From Sulfitobacter sp. OXR-159 (GTDB lineage: Bacteria > Pseudomonadota > Alphaproteobacteria > Rhodobacterales > Rhodobacteraceae): 64,000 bases of DNA. Position 1 is the first letter of the stretch, and each line of letters opens with the position of its first letter. The translations under genes and the position numbers were made by a program. The notes beneath the pieces were generated by a model, which made no database searches, was not told the origin of the DNA, and worked only from the letters and a program-made list of their open reading frames with translations. Below, in pieces: positions 1 to 7,999 of this stretch. The DNA is taken from NCBI RefSeq assembly GCF_034377145.1, contig NZ_CP139707.1, forward strand, positions 2,055,001 to 2,119,000, written 5' to 3'.

Positions 1-221
1 GACCCGACGACATTGCCAAGCGCGATGTCCGGTGCCCCCAGCAAAGCCGCCTGAACCGAGGTCACCAATTCAGGCGCCGATGTGCCAAACCCCACGACCG
101 TCAGACCGATCACCAGTGGCGATAGCCCAACCCGCTGCGCCAGCGCCACCGCACCGCGCACCAGATACTCACCACCGAGCACGAGCCCCAGCAAACCGCC
201 AAGGACAAACAGAATGTTCAC
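1..221 (-). CDS. Calcium/sodium antiporter, N-terminal part (cut by window edge)
   Basis: The first 73 residues of a membrane exchanger of the CaCA superfamily (YrbG type) run off the left edge. The translation has a hydrophobic first helix, then GLTVVGFGTSAPELVTS, which matches the alpha-repeat of this family (G-[ST]-S/A-P-E), and a following ALGNVVG segment. These proteins exchange Ca2+ or other cations for Na+ across the inner membrane. The start is GTG at 221: an in-frame TGA lies three codons upstream and a GGTGAG ribosome site sits eight bases before it. Only the first repeat is present, so ion specificity cannot be judged. Confidence 0.85.
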   Translation of the reverse strand, partial: MNILFVLGGLLGLVLGGEYLVRGAVALAQRVGLSPLVIGLTVVGFGTSAPELVTSVQAALLGAPDIALGNVVG

Positions 222-347
222 GAGAAAAACTCACCGGTCTCAGACCATCGGGCGTCGCGGAGACCGCGCAGACGCCCGATGCAAATGGGCACGGGTGACA
301 GGCATTCAAGGCCGCGCGGAAAATTCAGTTCCGCTGCGGCCGGGCGC

Positions 348-632
348 TCACATGCCCAAGGCTTCTTTATACATCTCCATCACCGCTTCTTCTTCGGCGA
401 TGTCGTCCTTGTCACGCTTGCGCAGGGCGATCACCTTGCGCAGCACTTTGGTGTCGTAGCCGCGCGATTTCGCTTCGGACATCACCTCTTTTTGCTGCTC
501 GGCGAGGTCTTTCTTTTCGGCGTCCAAACGCTCGATCCGCTCGACGAACTGGCGCAGCTCATTGGCGGTGACCCGGTAGGTCGCATCGCCTTGGGATTCG
601 ACGACATCGGGGTTGGTGCTGGTATCGCTCAT
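348..632 (-). CDS. gapR: GapR family nucleoid-associated protein (DUF2312)
   Basis: A 94-residue protein whose length and sequence match GapR. In Caulobacter GapR binds overtwisted AT-rich DNA ahead of replication and transcription forks and stimulates topoisomerases. After a short variable tail, the region YRVTANELRQFVERIE and the following basic coiled-coil helices (roughly residues 19-75, with KSRGYDTKVLRKVIALR) are the conserved DUF2312 core. It stands alone between two divergent or unrelated genes. The match rests on the whole conserved domain. Confidence 0.9.
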   Translation of the reverse strand: MSDTSTNPDVVESQGDATYRVTANELRQFVERIERLDAEKKDLAEQQKEVMSEAKSRGYDTKVLRKVIALRKRDKDDIAEEEAVMEMYKEALGM

Positions 633-740
633 GGAAAGTCCTCACGGAATGGCTGGCTCTGGCGGGTTTGACTACAGGCTGGATGCCCAGCCCGCAAGCG
701 GGACTTGCCCCCCTTGGCGGTTTGGCGTAGCTCTGCCGCC

Positions 741-980
741 ATGGAAAGCGCAAACACATCTATTTTCGATCTCATGGTCTGGGGCGGCGCAGGTCTGTCC
801 CTTTTGGGATTGCTCGGTCTGGGCTGGTGCATCATCAAAGTGAGCCGTGCCAAACGCGCGCAGCTGGACGATGAGGCGATGCGCGTTGTATTGCGCAAAG
901 TGGTGCCGTTGAACATGGGCGCGCTGTTTCTATCCGTCATCGGCTTGATGATGGTGATTTTGGGCATCTCTCTGAGCTGA
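741..980 (+). CDS. Small two-helix membrane protein, unknown function
   Basis: A 79-residue protein with two predicted membrane helices, about residues 8-28 (VWGGAGLSLLGLLGLGWCII) and 56-77 (MGALFLSVIGLMMVILGISL), joined by a basic cytoplasmic loop KVSRAKRAQL. I do not recognise a family. The ATG at 741 is preferred because the longer frame begins with a non-hydrophobic segment just upstream; no strong ribosome site is visible. It stands alone, divergent from gapR, and no function is proposed. Confidence 0.6.
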   Translation: MESANTSIFDLMVWGGAGLSLLGLLGLGWCIIKVSRAKRAQLDDEAMRVVLRKVVPLNMGALFLSVIGLMMVILGISLS

Positions 981-1061
981 TCGAGGGGGCTGATCGGCGG
1001 GCGGTCGCGGCGGGTCTTAGCCGTCTCTGGACAGGGCCGCTGCATCTGCTTAAATCGACGC

Positions 1062-1484
1062 ATGGATATTCGCCAAATCACCCCCCGCTATTTCGTCGCC
1101 CCGCAGATCGAGCCCGGTGACATGGAAAGCCTGCGCGCCCAAGGCATCACCCGCATTCTGTGCAACCGCCCCGATGCAGAAGTGCCGCCCAGCCACCAAG
1201 CCGCCGCCATGCGCGACGCGGCCGAGGCGGCAGGGATTGCCTTTGCCGAACAGCCGCTGACCCATCAGACCATGACCCCCGATGTCATCGCCAACAACCG
1301 CGCCCTTGGGGTCGATACGGATGACACCGTGCTGGCCTATTGCGCCTCTGGCACCCGTTCGACCATCGCTTGGGCCTTGGGTCAGGCCGGTGAGATGGAC
1401 AGCGACGCGATCATCGAAGCGGCGCGTCAGGGGGGCTATGACCTTGAGAACATGCGCCCGATGCTGGGCCAGAGCTACAGCTAA
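1062..1484 (+). CDS. TIGR01244 / DUF442 family phosphatase-like or sulfur transferase-like protein
   Basis: A 140-residue protein of the beta-lactamase-hydrolase-like (Blh N-domain, DUF442) family. The N-terminal YFVAPQIEPGDMESLRAQGITRILCNRPDAE and the phosphatase-type loop CASGTRS near residue 107 are diagnostic. The C-x5-R loop of tyrosine-phosphatase folds is intact (C-A-S-G-T-R). Some relatives are fused to persulfide dioxygenase-like enzymes and have been linked to sulfide handling, but this copy is a single domain next to a two-component gene set. Its stop overlaps the convergent kinase gene by four bases. The true substrate is unknown. Confidence 0.8.
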   Translation: MDIRQITPRYFVAPQIEPGDMESLRAQGITRILCNRPDAEVPPSHQAAAMRDAAEAAGIAFAEQPLTHQTMTPDVIANNRALGVDTDDTVLAYCASGTRSTIAWALGQAGEMDSDAIIEAARQGGYDLENMRPMLGQSYS

Positions 1485-4231
1485 GACCGCGTATCGGCCC
1501 CGACCACGGGGCCGACTACTGGGCCGGTGTCCTTTGCAGGCGGTGTCAGGACGCTCTGCGGCAATTGCACCCGGAACGCCGTGCCGGGCACATTCCCCAA
1601 AAAGCTGATCTCGCCGCCCAATCGGCACATGATCTCGCGACAGATGGCAAGGCCGAGCCCCGCGCCATCGCCCTCTCCGGTGATGCGCGAAAATTTCTCG
1701 AAAATCAGCGCCTCTGATCCTGCGTCGATCCCGTGGCCGTTGTCGACGAAATCGATCACCAAGCCCTGCGCCGTGACCTGTGCCGAGATCACCAGTTGCG
1801 GCTGATCGGCAGCGCAGTATTTGCGCGCATTGGTAACAAGGTTGATGAACACCTGCACCAGCCGGTCGAGGTCGCTGGTCAGGGTGATATCCTCAGCCTG
1901 CGGATCGCGCAGCACTTTAAGCGGGCGGGTGGCCCCGGCCTGCGCCGTGGTCACCGCCAGATCGAGCAGGTCGCGCAGGTTGCCCTCCCGCTGGTTCAGC
2001 GTCACCTGCCCGTTCTCCAGCACCGACAGGTCCAGCAGATCGTCCAAAAGCCGCGTTAGGCGGATCGTCTCGCTGTGGATGATCGTGGCATAGCGATTCT
2101 TATCCGCGTCCGTGAGGCCCGGCGCGTCGCGTAGAATTTCCGAGAACGACCGGATCGAGGTCATCGGCGTGCGCAACTCATGGCTGATCTGGCTCAGAAA
2201 ACTGTCCTTTTGCAGCGACAATTGCGTGAGCTTCTCATTTGCCGCGCGCAGCTGCGCCGCCGTTTCGGTCAACTCCCGCGATTTGGTTTCAAGCTGACTG
2301 GAATACTCCAACATCTGCGCGGATTCGTCGGCCACGGCGAGCAGGTCCTGCACCGAAACAGATGCCCCGCCGACGATCTGCGCCACCATCGCATGTGCCG
2401 TCGCCGCGCCAACGGAGGCCGCCAATTCCCGCTCCAACGCCTGTACGAATCGTGGCGTGGGTTCCGGCAAGCGTTGCCCCTGCCCCTGCCGCTCGGCCTC
2501 ACGGGTGAAAAACGCCTGCGCCTCTCGCGCGCCCAAGATCCGCTGCGCCATGATCATCAGGTCTTCGCTGCCCGCGACCGATGCCGTCCACCCCCGCGCC
2601 GGGCCGGAGTGGTCAAAGACATTGACGAATTGCGCGCCCTGAAGCCGCTCCAGCGGCGCGGGGAAACTGAAAAGTGAGACGACCACAAAAACCAGCGTGT
2701 TCAGCGCAAGGCTCCAGACCACCGCATGCACGGTCGGATCGATCCCGGCGATGCCGAACAGCGCCTCGGGGCGCAGCCATGCCAGCCCCCAAAGCCCGCT
2801 CTCCAAGGTCGCGCTCGACAATGCCACATCCGCGCCGAAACTGGGCAGCAGCATGGTGAAAACCCAGAGCACAAAACCCGTGCCCAGCCCACAAAGCGCG
2901 CCTGCCCGCGTGGCACCGCGCCAGAGCACGCCGCCCAGCATCGCTGGCAAAAACTGCGCCACCCCGCCGAAAGAGATCGTGCCAATTGCCGCCAGCGCCC
3001 CGCTGCCGCCCGAGGCGCGGTAGTAGAGGTAGCCTAGCCCGACCACGCAAAAGATCGACAGCCGCCGCGCGAGGATCACGATATTGCGCACATCTCCCGA
3101 TTGCGTGGCCCCATCGCGCCGCATAGCCAGCCAGATCGGCATGACGATGTGGTTGCTGACCATCGTCGACAGCGCCAGCGTGGCGACGATCACCATCGAC
3201 GTGGCCGAGGAAAAACCGCCCAAGAAAGACAGCATCGCCAGCCCGTTCTGCCCTTGGCTGAGCGGCAGGCTCAGCACGAAAAGATCGGGGTTTGCGCCCT
3301 CCGGCATCAGGTCCAGCCCCACGACCGCGATTGGCACGACGAAAAGGCTCATCAACATCAGATAAAGCGGGAAGGCCCAACTAGCGATTTGCAGCTGCCG
3401 CTCGTCGTCATTCTCGACAACCATGACCTGAAACATGCGCGGCAGGCACAAAAGCGCGGCCCCCGAAAGGACCGTCAGCGCGGCCCATCGGCTGCCCTGA
3501 ACTTCCCACTGGCCGATGTCGGAGGCATCGATCTTCGCGAGCGTCTCACCCAATCCCCCGGCAAGACCCCAGATCACGTAGATACCGACCGCCACCAGCG
3601 CCAGCAGCTTGACAACCGCCTCCACTGCGATGGCGATGACAACGCCGTGGTGCCGCTCGTTCACATTCAGGTTCCGCGTGCCGAAAAGCACCGTGAACAG
3701 CGTCAGCCCCGCTGCCACCCACAGGGCGGCCTGCCCGCGGTTGATGACATCGCCCCCCGCCTCGGCCAGCGGCACATCGGGGGCGGCGAAAATCGACAGA
3801 GACAAGATAACTGATTGCAATTGCAGCGCAATATAGGGCGTCACGCCGATCACGGCCATGACCGTCACCACGATCGCCAGCGTGTTGGATTTGCCGTAGC
3901 GCGACGAAATCAGGTCAGCGATTGAGGTCACCCGGTGGCTCCGCCCGATGCGCACCAGCCGTCGCAAGCCCCACCACCAGCCGATCATCACCAGCGACGG
4001 GCCGAGGTAGATCGTCACATACTCCAACCCTGAGCGCGCGGCGTAGCCCACCGCGCCGTAAAAGGTCCAAGCGGTGCAGTAGATCGACAGCGACAGGGTA
4101 TAGACCAACGGTGAGCGCAGCAGCCAGCCGCCCTGCCCGAGCAGGGCCGCGCGTTCGGCAGCGAAAGCCACGATGAACAGCCCCGCGACATACATCAGAC
4201 AGACCGCGACCAACTGGTTGAGCGACACCAT
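1481..4231 (-). CDS. Hybrid sodium:solute symporter-sensor histidine kinase
   Basis: A 916-residue protein whose first half is a sodium:solute symporter (SSS) fold of about 13 membrane segments. The second half is a cytosolic kinase with a coiled coil (TETAAQLRAANEKLTQLSLQ), the H-box SQISHELRTPM (His about 684), the N-box FINLVTNARKY, DNGHGID and GAGLGLAI. There is no attached receiver domain. This architecture is that of CrbS-type kinases, which couple carboxylate (acetate) sensing or transport to signalling. The start at 4231 overlaps the stop of the upstream small gene by one base (TGATG), so translation is probably coupled. The partner is likely the lone receiver protein just upstream. 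The ligand is not determined by sequence. Confidence 0.88.
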   Translation of the reverse strand: MVSLNQLVAVCLMYVAGLFIVAFAAERAALLGQGGWLLRSPLVYTLSLSIYCTAWTFYGAVGYAARSGLEYVTIYLGPSLVMIGWWWGLRRLVRIGRSHRVTSIADLISSRYGKSNTLAIVVTVMAVIGVTPYIALQLQSVILSLSIFAAPDVPLAEAGGDVINRGQAALWVAAGLTLFTVLFGTRNLNVNERHHGVVIAIAVEAVVKLLALVAVGIYVIWGLAGGLGETLAKIDASDIGQWEVQGSRWAALTVLSGAALLCLPRMFQVMVVENDDERQLQIASWAFPLYLMLMSLFVVPIAVVGLDLMPEGANPDLFVLSLPLSQGQNGLAMLSFLGGFSSATSMVIVATLALSTMVSNHIVMPIWLAMRRDGATQSGDVRNIVILARRLSIFCVVGLGYLYYRASGGSGALAAIGTISFGGVAQFLPAMLGGVLWRGATRAGALCGLGTGFVLWVFTMLLPSFGADVALSSATLESGLWGLAWLRPEALFGIAGIDPTVHAVVWSLALNTLVFVVVSLFSFPAPLERLQGAQFVNVFDHSGPARGWTASVAGSEDLMIMAQRILGAREAQAFFTREAERQGQGQRLPEPTPRFVQALERELAASVGAATAHAMVAQIVGGASVSVQDLLAVADESAQMLEYSSQLETKSRELTETAAQLRAANEKLTQLSLQKDSFLSQISHELRTPMTSIRSFSEILRDAPGLTDADKNRYATIIHSETIRLTRLLDDLLDLSVLENGQVTLNQREGNLRDLLDLAVTTAQAGATRPLKVLRDPQAEDITLTSDLDRLVQVFINLVTNARKYCAADQPQLVISAQVTAQGLVIDFVDNGHGIDAGSEALIFEKFSRITGEGDGAGLGLAICREIMCRLGGEISFLGNVPGTAFRVQLPQSVLTPPAKDTGPVVGPVVGADTRS

Positions 4232-4533
4232 CAGCGCGGCCCGTCTTTGGTATCGGCACCCCCGTCCGTCGCCACATCGCGCGTGCGCCGCCAGAGCGCC
4301 CATGTCGCCAAGATCAGCAACGCCCAAACCCCAAAGAGATAGCGCAGCGCCACGCTCATCGCGATTGTCGGCTCACTGGGTTCAAGGGTGGCGTCAGGCA
4401 GGATCTCTGGCACGGGCCACAGCAACGGCACCATCCAAAGCATCAGCCCCAGAAACGGCAGCAACCGCACCGCATCCATCATGCGCCGCTGGCGGTAGCC
4501 GCGTTTTTCCAAAAAGATCGGAGGGCGTGGCAT
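4231..4533 (-). CDS. Small membrane protein encoded ahead of the SSS kinase
   Basis: A 100-residue protein with a basic N-terminus and two hydrophobic segments (about 22-42, LLPFLGLMLWMVPLLWPV, and 63-83, ALRYLFGVWALLILATWALW). It ends in a charged tail. Its stop overlaps the kinase start by one base, which suggests equal-level expression with the kinase. Small two-helix membrane proteins also accompany true acetate symporters (YjcH beside ActP); that analogy is an inference, and no family signature was recognised. Confidence 0.65.
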   Translation of the reverse strand: MPRPPIFLEKRGYRQRRMMDAVRLLPFLGLMLWMVPLLWPVPEILPDATLEPSEPTIAMSVALRYLFGVWALLILATWALWRRTRDVATDGGADTKDGPR

Positions 4534-4539
4534 GGCGGG

Positions 4540-4908
4540 TTAACTGGCGATCAGGTCGCGCACCGCGTCCAGCATCTCTGAGTTCGAAAACGGCTTGGTC
4601 ATAAAGCGGCTGACCCCGGCCTTCTCGGCCATGGCGCGGTCCCGGCTTTGGCCGCGCGCGGTCAACATCAGCACGGGCAATTCCCCCATCGCCGGGTCCC
4701 CGCGCAGCTCATCGAGTATTTCAAACCCGCTTTTGCCCGGCAGCATGACATCCAGCATCACCAAATCGGGCGATGCCTTGCGGATCACCTCTACCGCACC
4801 CGATCCATTGGCCAGCGTCTCCACCCGCCAGCCCTCTTGGCCCAACAAAAAGCGGATGGCCTCGGCGATATTCACCTCGTCCTCCACCAGAACTACGAGT
4901 TTGCTCAT
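4540..4908 (-). CDS. Single-domain response regulator (receiver only)
   Basis: A 122-residue receiver domain with the acidic pair V-E-D-E (about 9-11), phospho-acceptor Asp53 in VMLDVML, the Thr of MLTARG and the conserved Lys of MTKPFS. No DNA-binding or enzymatic output domain follows. The frame is open upstream, but ATG 4908 is chosen because a GGGGGGAG ribosome site lies ahead of it and the receiver fold starts there. It lies six bases upstream of the small membrane protein and symporter-kinase genes, its likely phosphodonor. Lacking an output domain, it must act on another protein. Confidence 0.9.
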   Translation of the reverse strand: MSKLVVLVEDEVNIAEAIRFLLGQEGWRVETLANGSGAVEVIRKASPDLVMLDVMLPGKSGFEILDELRGDPAMGELPVLMLTARGQSRDRAMAEKAGVSRFMTKPFSNSEMLDAVRDLIAS

Positions 4909-5022
4909 CGGCAAAAAGTCTCCCCCCTCGGTGTGCGACCGCCCCGTTTGTTGCAGGGTCTCGCGCACCGGGGCGAGCATGCATCGGTTTGGCAGCCCTG
5001 TCAAAAACTGCCTGAGCGTCTG

Positions 5023-6315
5023 TTAGATCCCGTCGCGCAGGATCGAAGGTTCGCGCCGGGCGCGGCATCCTTCGACCGGACAAATGCGGCAGGTTGCGCC
5101 CACGGGCTGCGCGGGGGCCGCCCCTGATGGCACCGGCAAAAGCAACATGACCGATTGGCTCAAGGGCGGCGTATTGTAGGCGGCAGCGGCTTGAACCTCG
5201 CAGGTCGCGATCGCCTCAAACTGCGCCTGACCCCGGCCCATCTGCATGACGCGGGATTTCACCACCAGCCCCGGCTGGCCCTGCACCGCAAAAAGCGGCC
5301 AAAGCGGGCAACAGGCCCCAAAACGCGGCACGGTGAACCCTTCGATCGACTTGGCAAAGGTCACGCTGCCCGAGCGGTCACAGACCACCAGCCCCGCACC
5401 CAAATCGGGCAAAGACGCCAAGCGTCGCAGCACCCGGCCCATCGGCTGGTCCAAACTGCGGGCCAGTTCGGCTGGGTCATGGCCCGTCTCCTCAACGGTC
5501 CGCTCCAAACGCGCCAAGGGCAACGCCGCCGCGTCCCGCGCGATCTGCTGCAACACCCCCGTCGCGATATGCTGCGCGGCCTTGGTCTTGAGCGCCTCGG
5601 CCTGCCCTACAAGCGCCGCGATTGCCTCTTGCGGGGCGCGGGCCTGCTCCAACGGGTCAAAGCGGTAGTCATGCGCGGCGAGAAAAGCTTCCACCTCCGC
5701 TTGTGGGGAGTGGGCCACCTCACGGGTCTCAGCGGCATTGTCAAAATAGGTCACCAGCGCCTGCGCGCTGTCGGACAGGCGGCGGCTGTCTTGGTGGATA
5801 TTCGTGTGAAACCTGTCGCGCCATTCGGGTTGCAGACTGTCCGTCTCTGCCAAGATAGAGGCGGTCGAGCGGATGGCGGCGGCGGTACTCAGCAATTCAT
5901 GCATCGACGTGGCAAGCTGCGGGTCATGGGCCAAACGGTCCGACAGCGCCTCAACCGTCTGCTCTAGTGCCGCGATACGGCGTTGGCTGCTGGCAAGCAC
6001 CTTGGCCCAGCCCGGAAACCGCCCAGCAAATTCATCCGCCCGGTCACTCTCGGGCCCGGTAAGCGCTGCATCCTCTGCCGCTTCGCGCAGGGTGGCGATC
6101 AGCGCGGCTTCGGCCCCTTCGGTCAACGCCTGCGGCTCTACACCAAGCGCATGGGCGATATTGAGCAACAGCTTCCCGCCGATTCTGCGCCGGTTGTGTT
6201 CAATGAGGTTCAGATAGCTGGCCGAGATCCCGCTTTGTTGTGCCAGTTCGGCCTGTTTCAGCCCCGCCATCACGCGCCGCTCACGGATGCGGCTGCCGGT
6301 CAGCCCCTCACGCAT
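5023..6315 (-). CDS. ScfR/PrpR-type short-chain fatty acyl-CoA transcriptional regulator
   Basis: A 430-residue regulator with an N-terminal XRE helix-turn-helix (about 8-62, LKQAELAQQSGISASYLNLIEHNRRRI), a long helical middle and a C-terminal DUF2083-like domain. The C-terminal domain carries conserved cysteines (FGACCPLW and CRICPVEGC). Members of this family (RamB, PrpR, MccR, ScfR) sense short-chain acyl-CoAs or related metabolites and control acetate, propionate or glyoxylate metabolism. It is divergent from the ABC transporter at 6550, so the intergenic region is a plausible target. Its place beside a carboxylate-type sensor kinase supports a role in small organic acid use, which remains an inference. 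Confidence 0.85.
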   Translation of the reverse strand: MREGLTGSRIRERRVMAGLKQAELAQQSGISASYLNLIEHNRRRIGGKLLLNIAHALGVEPQALTEGAEAALIATLREAAEDAALTGPESDRADEFAGRFPGWAKVLASSQRRIAALEQTVEALSDRLAHDPQLATSMHELLSTAAAIRSTASILAETDSLQPEWRDRFHTNIHQDSRRLSDSAQALVTYFDNAAETREVAHSPQAEVEAFLAAHDYRFDPLEQARAPQEAIAALVGQAEALKTKAAQHIATGVLQQIARDAAALPLARLERTVEETGHDPAELARSLDQPMGRVLRRLASLPDLGAGLVVCDRSGSVTFAKSIEGFTVPRFGACCPLWPLFAVQGQPGLVVKSRVMQMGRGQAQFEAIATCEVQAAAAYNTPPLSQSVMLLLPVPSGAAPAQPVGATCRICPVEGCRARREPSILRDGI

Positions 6316-6380
6316 CGGATCGCGCCGCGCGATAATTCATGCGTTGTTTCAAGGTCTTTCTGCGGCGCAACATCATATTC

Positions 6381-6420
6381 TTTACAAACCTCCCTGGACG
6401 GTTGCGAATATATTTACAAA
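6381..6420. promoter_or_regulatory. Pair of TTTACAAA direct repeats, possible regulator site
   Basis: TTTACAAA occurs at 6381-6388 and again at 6413-6420, 32 bases apart start to start, close to three helical turns. They lie in the AT-rich gap between the ScfR-type gene and the ABC operon. RamB/PrpR-class regulators recognise A/T-rich TTTGCAAA-like sites, so these are candidate operators. That assignment is inferred. Confidence 0.35.
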
Positions 6421-6445
6421 AAAATCGTTTCGATCAAGCGCCTTA

Positions 6446-6475
6446 TTGATCGGTTTTCATTTTCCACGCCATAGT
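6446..6475 (+). promoter_or_regulatory. Candidate sigma70 promoter of the ABC operon
   Basis: TTGATC at 6446-6451 and CATAGT at 6470-6475 are separated by 18 bases in the only AT-rich stretch upstream of the binding-protein gene. The pairing is plausible, but no start site is known. Confidence 0.35.
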
Positions 6476-6498
6476 TTCTTTGCACTATTGCGTGTTGT

Positions 6499-6523
6499 GG
6501 CACCGGGGGGAGGTTCCGGTGCC
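6499..6523 (+). other. Stem-loop in the 5' leader of the binding-protein gene
   Basis: GGCACCGG (6499-6506) and CCGGTGCC (6516-6523) form a perfect eight-base-pair stem with a nine-base loop. It ends about 27 bases before the ATG and just upstream of the GGGAGG ribosome site. It would be a stable hairpin in the leader RNA; whether it regulates or protects the message is unknown. Confidence 0.5.
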
Positions 6524-6549
6524 GCGACTTACAAAAATGGGAGGACTTC

Positions 6550-7896
6550 ATGTCGTTTACGAAACTGACACGCCGCGGGCTGATTCAGACCGGCGCGGTT
6601 GCCGGTGCAGGGTTGGCGCTGCCGACCTATCTGCGCGCCGAGGCGCACGCGGGCTTTACCAATGCCCCCACGGGCAGCACGGTCACGCTGGGCTTTAACG
6701 TGCCCCAGACCGGCCCCTATGCCGAAGAAGGGCTGGACGAGTTGCGCGCCCAAGAGCTTGCGGTCGAGCACCTCAATGGCGGGGGCGACGGCGGCATGAT
6801 GAACACCTTCAGCTCCAAGGCGCTGAAAGGGAACGGCATTCTGGGCAAGAAGGTCGAATATGTCACCGGTGACACCCAGACCAAATCCGACGCCGCCCGC
6901 GCATCCGCCAAGGCGATGATTGAAAAAGACGGCGCTGTGATGATCAACGGCGGCTCGTCCTCGGGCGTGGCCGTGGCGGTTCAGGGCCTGTGTCAGGAAG
7001 CGGGCGTGATCTTCATGGCCGGTCTGACACACTCCAACGACACCACGGGCAAAGACAAAAAGGCCAATGGTTTCCGCCACTTCTTTAACGGTTACATGTC
7101 CGCCGCCGCCCTCGCACCGGTGCTGAAAAACGCTTACGGCGAAGACCGCCGCGCGTACCATCTGACAGCCGACTACACATGGGGCTGGACCCAGCAGGAA
7201 TCCATCGCCGCCGCGACCGAAGCGATGGGCTGGGAGACTGTGAACAACGTGCTGACGCCGCTGGCGAGCACGGATTTCAGCTCCTACATCGCGCCGGTGC
7301 TGAACTCCGGTGCCGATGTGCTGGTGCTGAACCACTACGGCGGAAACATGGTGAACTCGCTCACCAACGCGGTGCAGTTCGGCCTGCTGGACAAAGAAGT
7401 GAACGGCAAGAAATTCGAGATCGTCGTGCCGCTTTATTCCGAGCTCATGGCCGCCGGTGCCGGTGCCAACGTGCAAGGTGTTATCGGTTCGATGAACTGG
7501 AACTGGCAGCTGCAGGATGAAGGCTCCAAAGCCTTCGTGAAATCCTTTGGTGAGAAATATGGCCGTCCACCCTCCAACTCCGCGCACACCTGCTATGTGC
7601 AGACGCTGCTCTATGCGGATGCGGTGGAACGCGCGGGCACCTTCAACCCCTGCGGTGTCGTGGAAGCGCTCGAAGATTTCGAGTTCGACGGTCTGGGCAA
7701 CGGTCCGGTGCTGTATCGTGGCGATGACCACCAGTGTTTCAAAGACGTGCTGGTCATGAAGGGCAAAGAAAACCCGACCAACGAATATGACACGCTGGAG
7801 ATCGTCGAGGTCACCCCGCGTGCACAGGTCGAATACGCCCCGGATCACCCCATGTTCGCCGGTGGCGAATTGGGCAAGTGCAACCCGGGCGCCTGA
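6550..7896 (+). CDS. Liv-type ABC transporter substrate-binding protein
   Basis: A 448-residue periplasmic binding protein of the Peripla_BP_6 class. The signal is Tat-like (TRRGLIQTGAVAGAGLALPT, then AEA about residue 36). The mature start TVTLGFNVPQTGPYAEEG and the GGSSSGVAVAVQ segment fit branched-chain amino acid, amide or urea binding proteins. A strong GGGAGG ribosome site precedes the ATG. It is followed by a terminator-like hairpin, two permeases and two ATPases, giving a complete HAAP-family importer. The cargo cannot be read from sequence. The ScfR-type regulator and carboxylate-type kinase next door suggest a small organic acid or amide rather than an amino acid. Confidence 0.85.
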   Translation: MSFTKLTRRGLIQTGAVAGAGLALPTYLRAEAHAGFTNAPTGSTVTLGFNVPQTGPYAEEGLDELRAQELAVEHLNGGGDGGMMNTFSSKALKGNGILGKKVEYVTGDTQTKSDAARASAKAMIEKDGAVMINGGSSSGVAVAVQGLCQEAGVIFMAGLTHSNDTTGKDKKANGFRHFFNGYMSAAALAPVLKNAYGEDRRAYHLTADYTWGWTQQESIAAATEAMGWETVNNVLTPLASTDFSSYIAPVLNSGADVLVLNHYGGNMVNSLTNAVQFGLLDKEVNGKKFEIVVPLYSELMAAGAGANVQGVIGSMNWNWQLQDEGSKAFVKSFGEKYGRPPSNSAHTCYVQTLLYADAVERAGTFNPCGVVEALEDFEFDGLGNGPVLYRGDDHQCFKDVLVMKGKENPTNEYDTLEIVEVTPRAQVEYAPDHPMFAGGELGKCNPGA

Positions 7897-7910
7897 TCCA
7901 CTGAACCTTT

Positions 7911-7946
7911 GGGGGCGCATCGGCCTTGCGCCGCGCGCCCCCTTTT
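7911..7946 (+). terminator. Intrinsic terminator or attenuator after the binding-protein gene
   Basis: GGGGGCGC (7911-7918) pairs with GCGCCCCC (7935-7942), followed at once by TTTT. It sits between the binding-protein gene and its permeases, where partial termination would give more binding protein than membrane subunits. Confidence 0.75.
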
Positions 7947-7999
7947 CTCACCACATGGGGCGCGCCCTCATGTGAACGCATCCCTAACAGGTGGGGTCC

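Noticed and set aside
6529..7920. 463-codon open frame on the minus strand
   Set aside because: Antisense to the binding-protein gene, which has signal peptide, ribosome site and family motifs.
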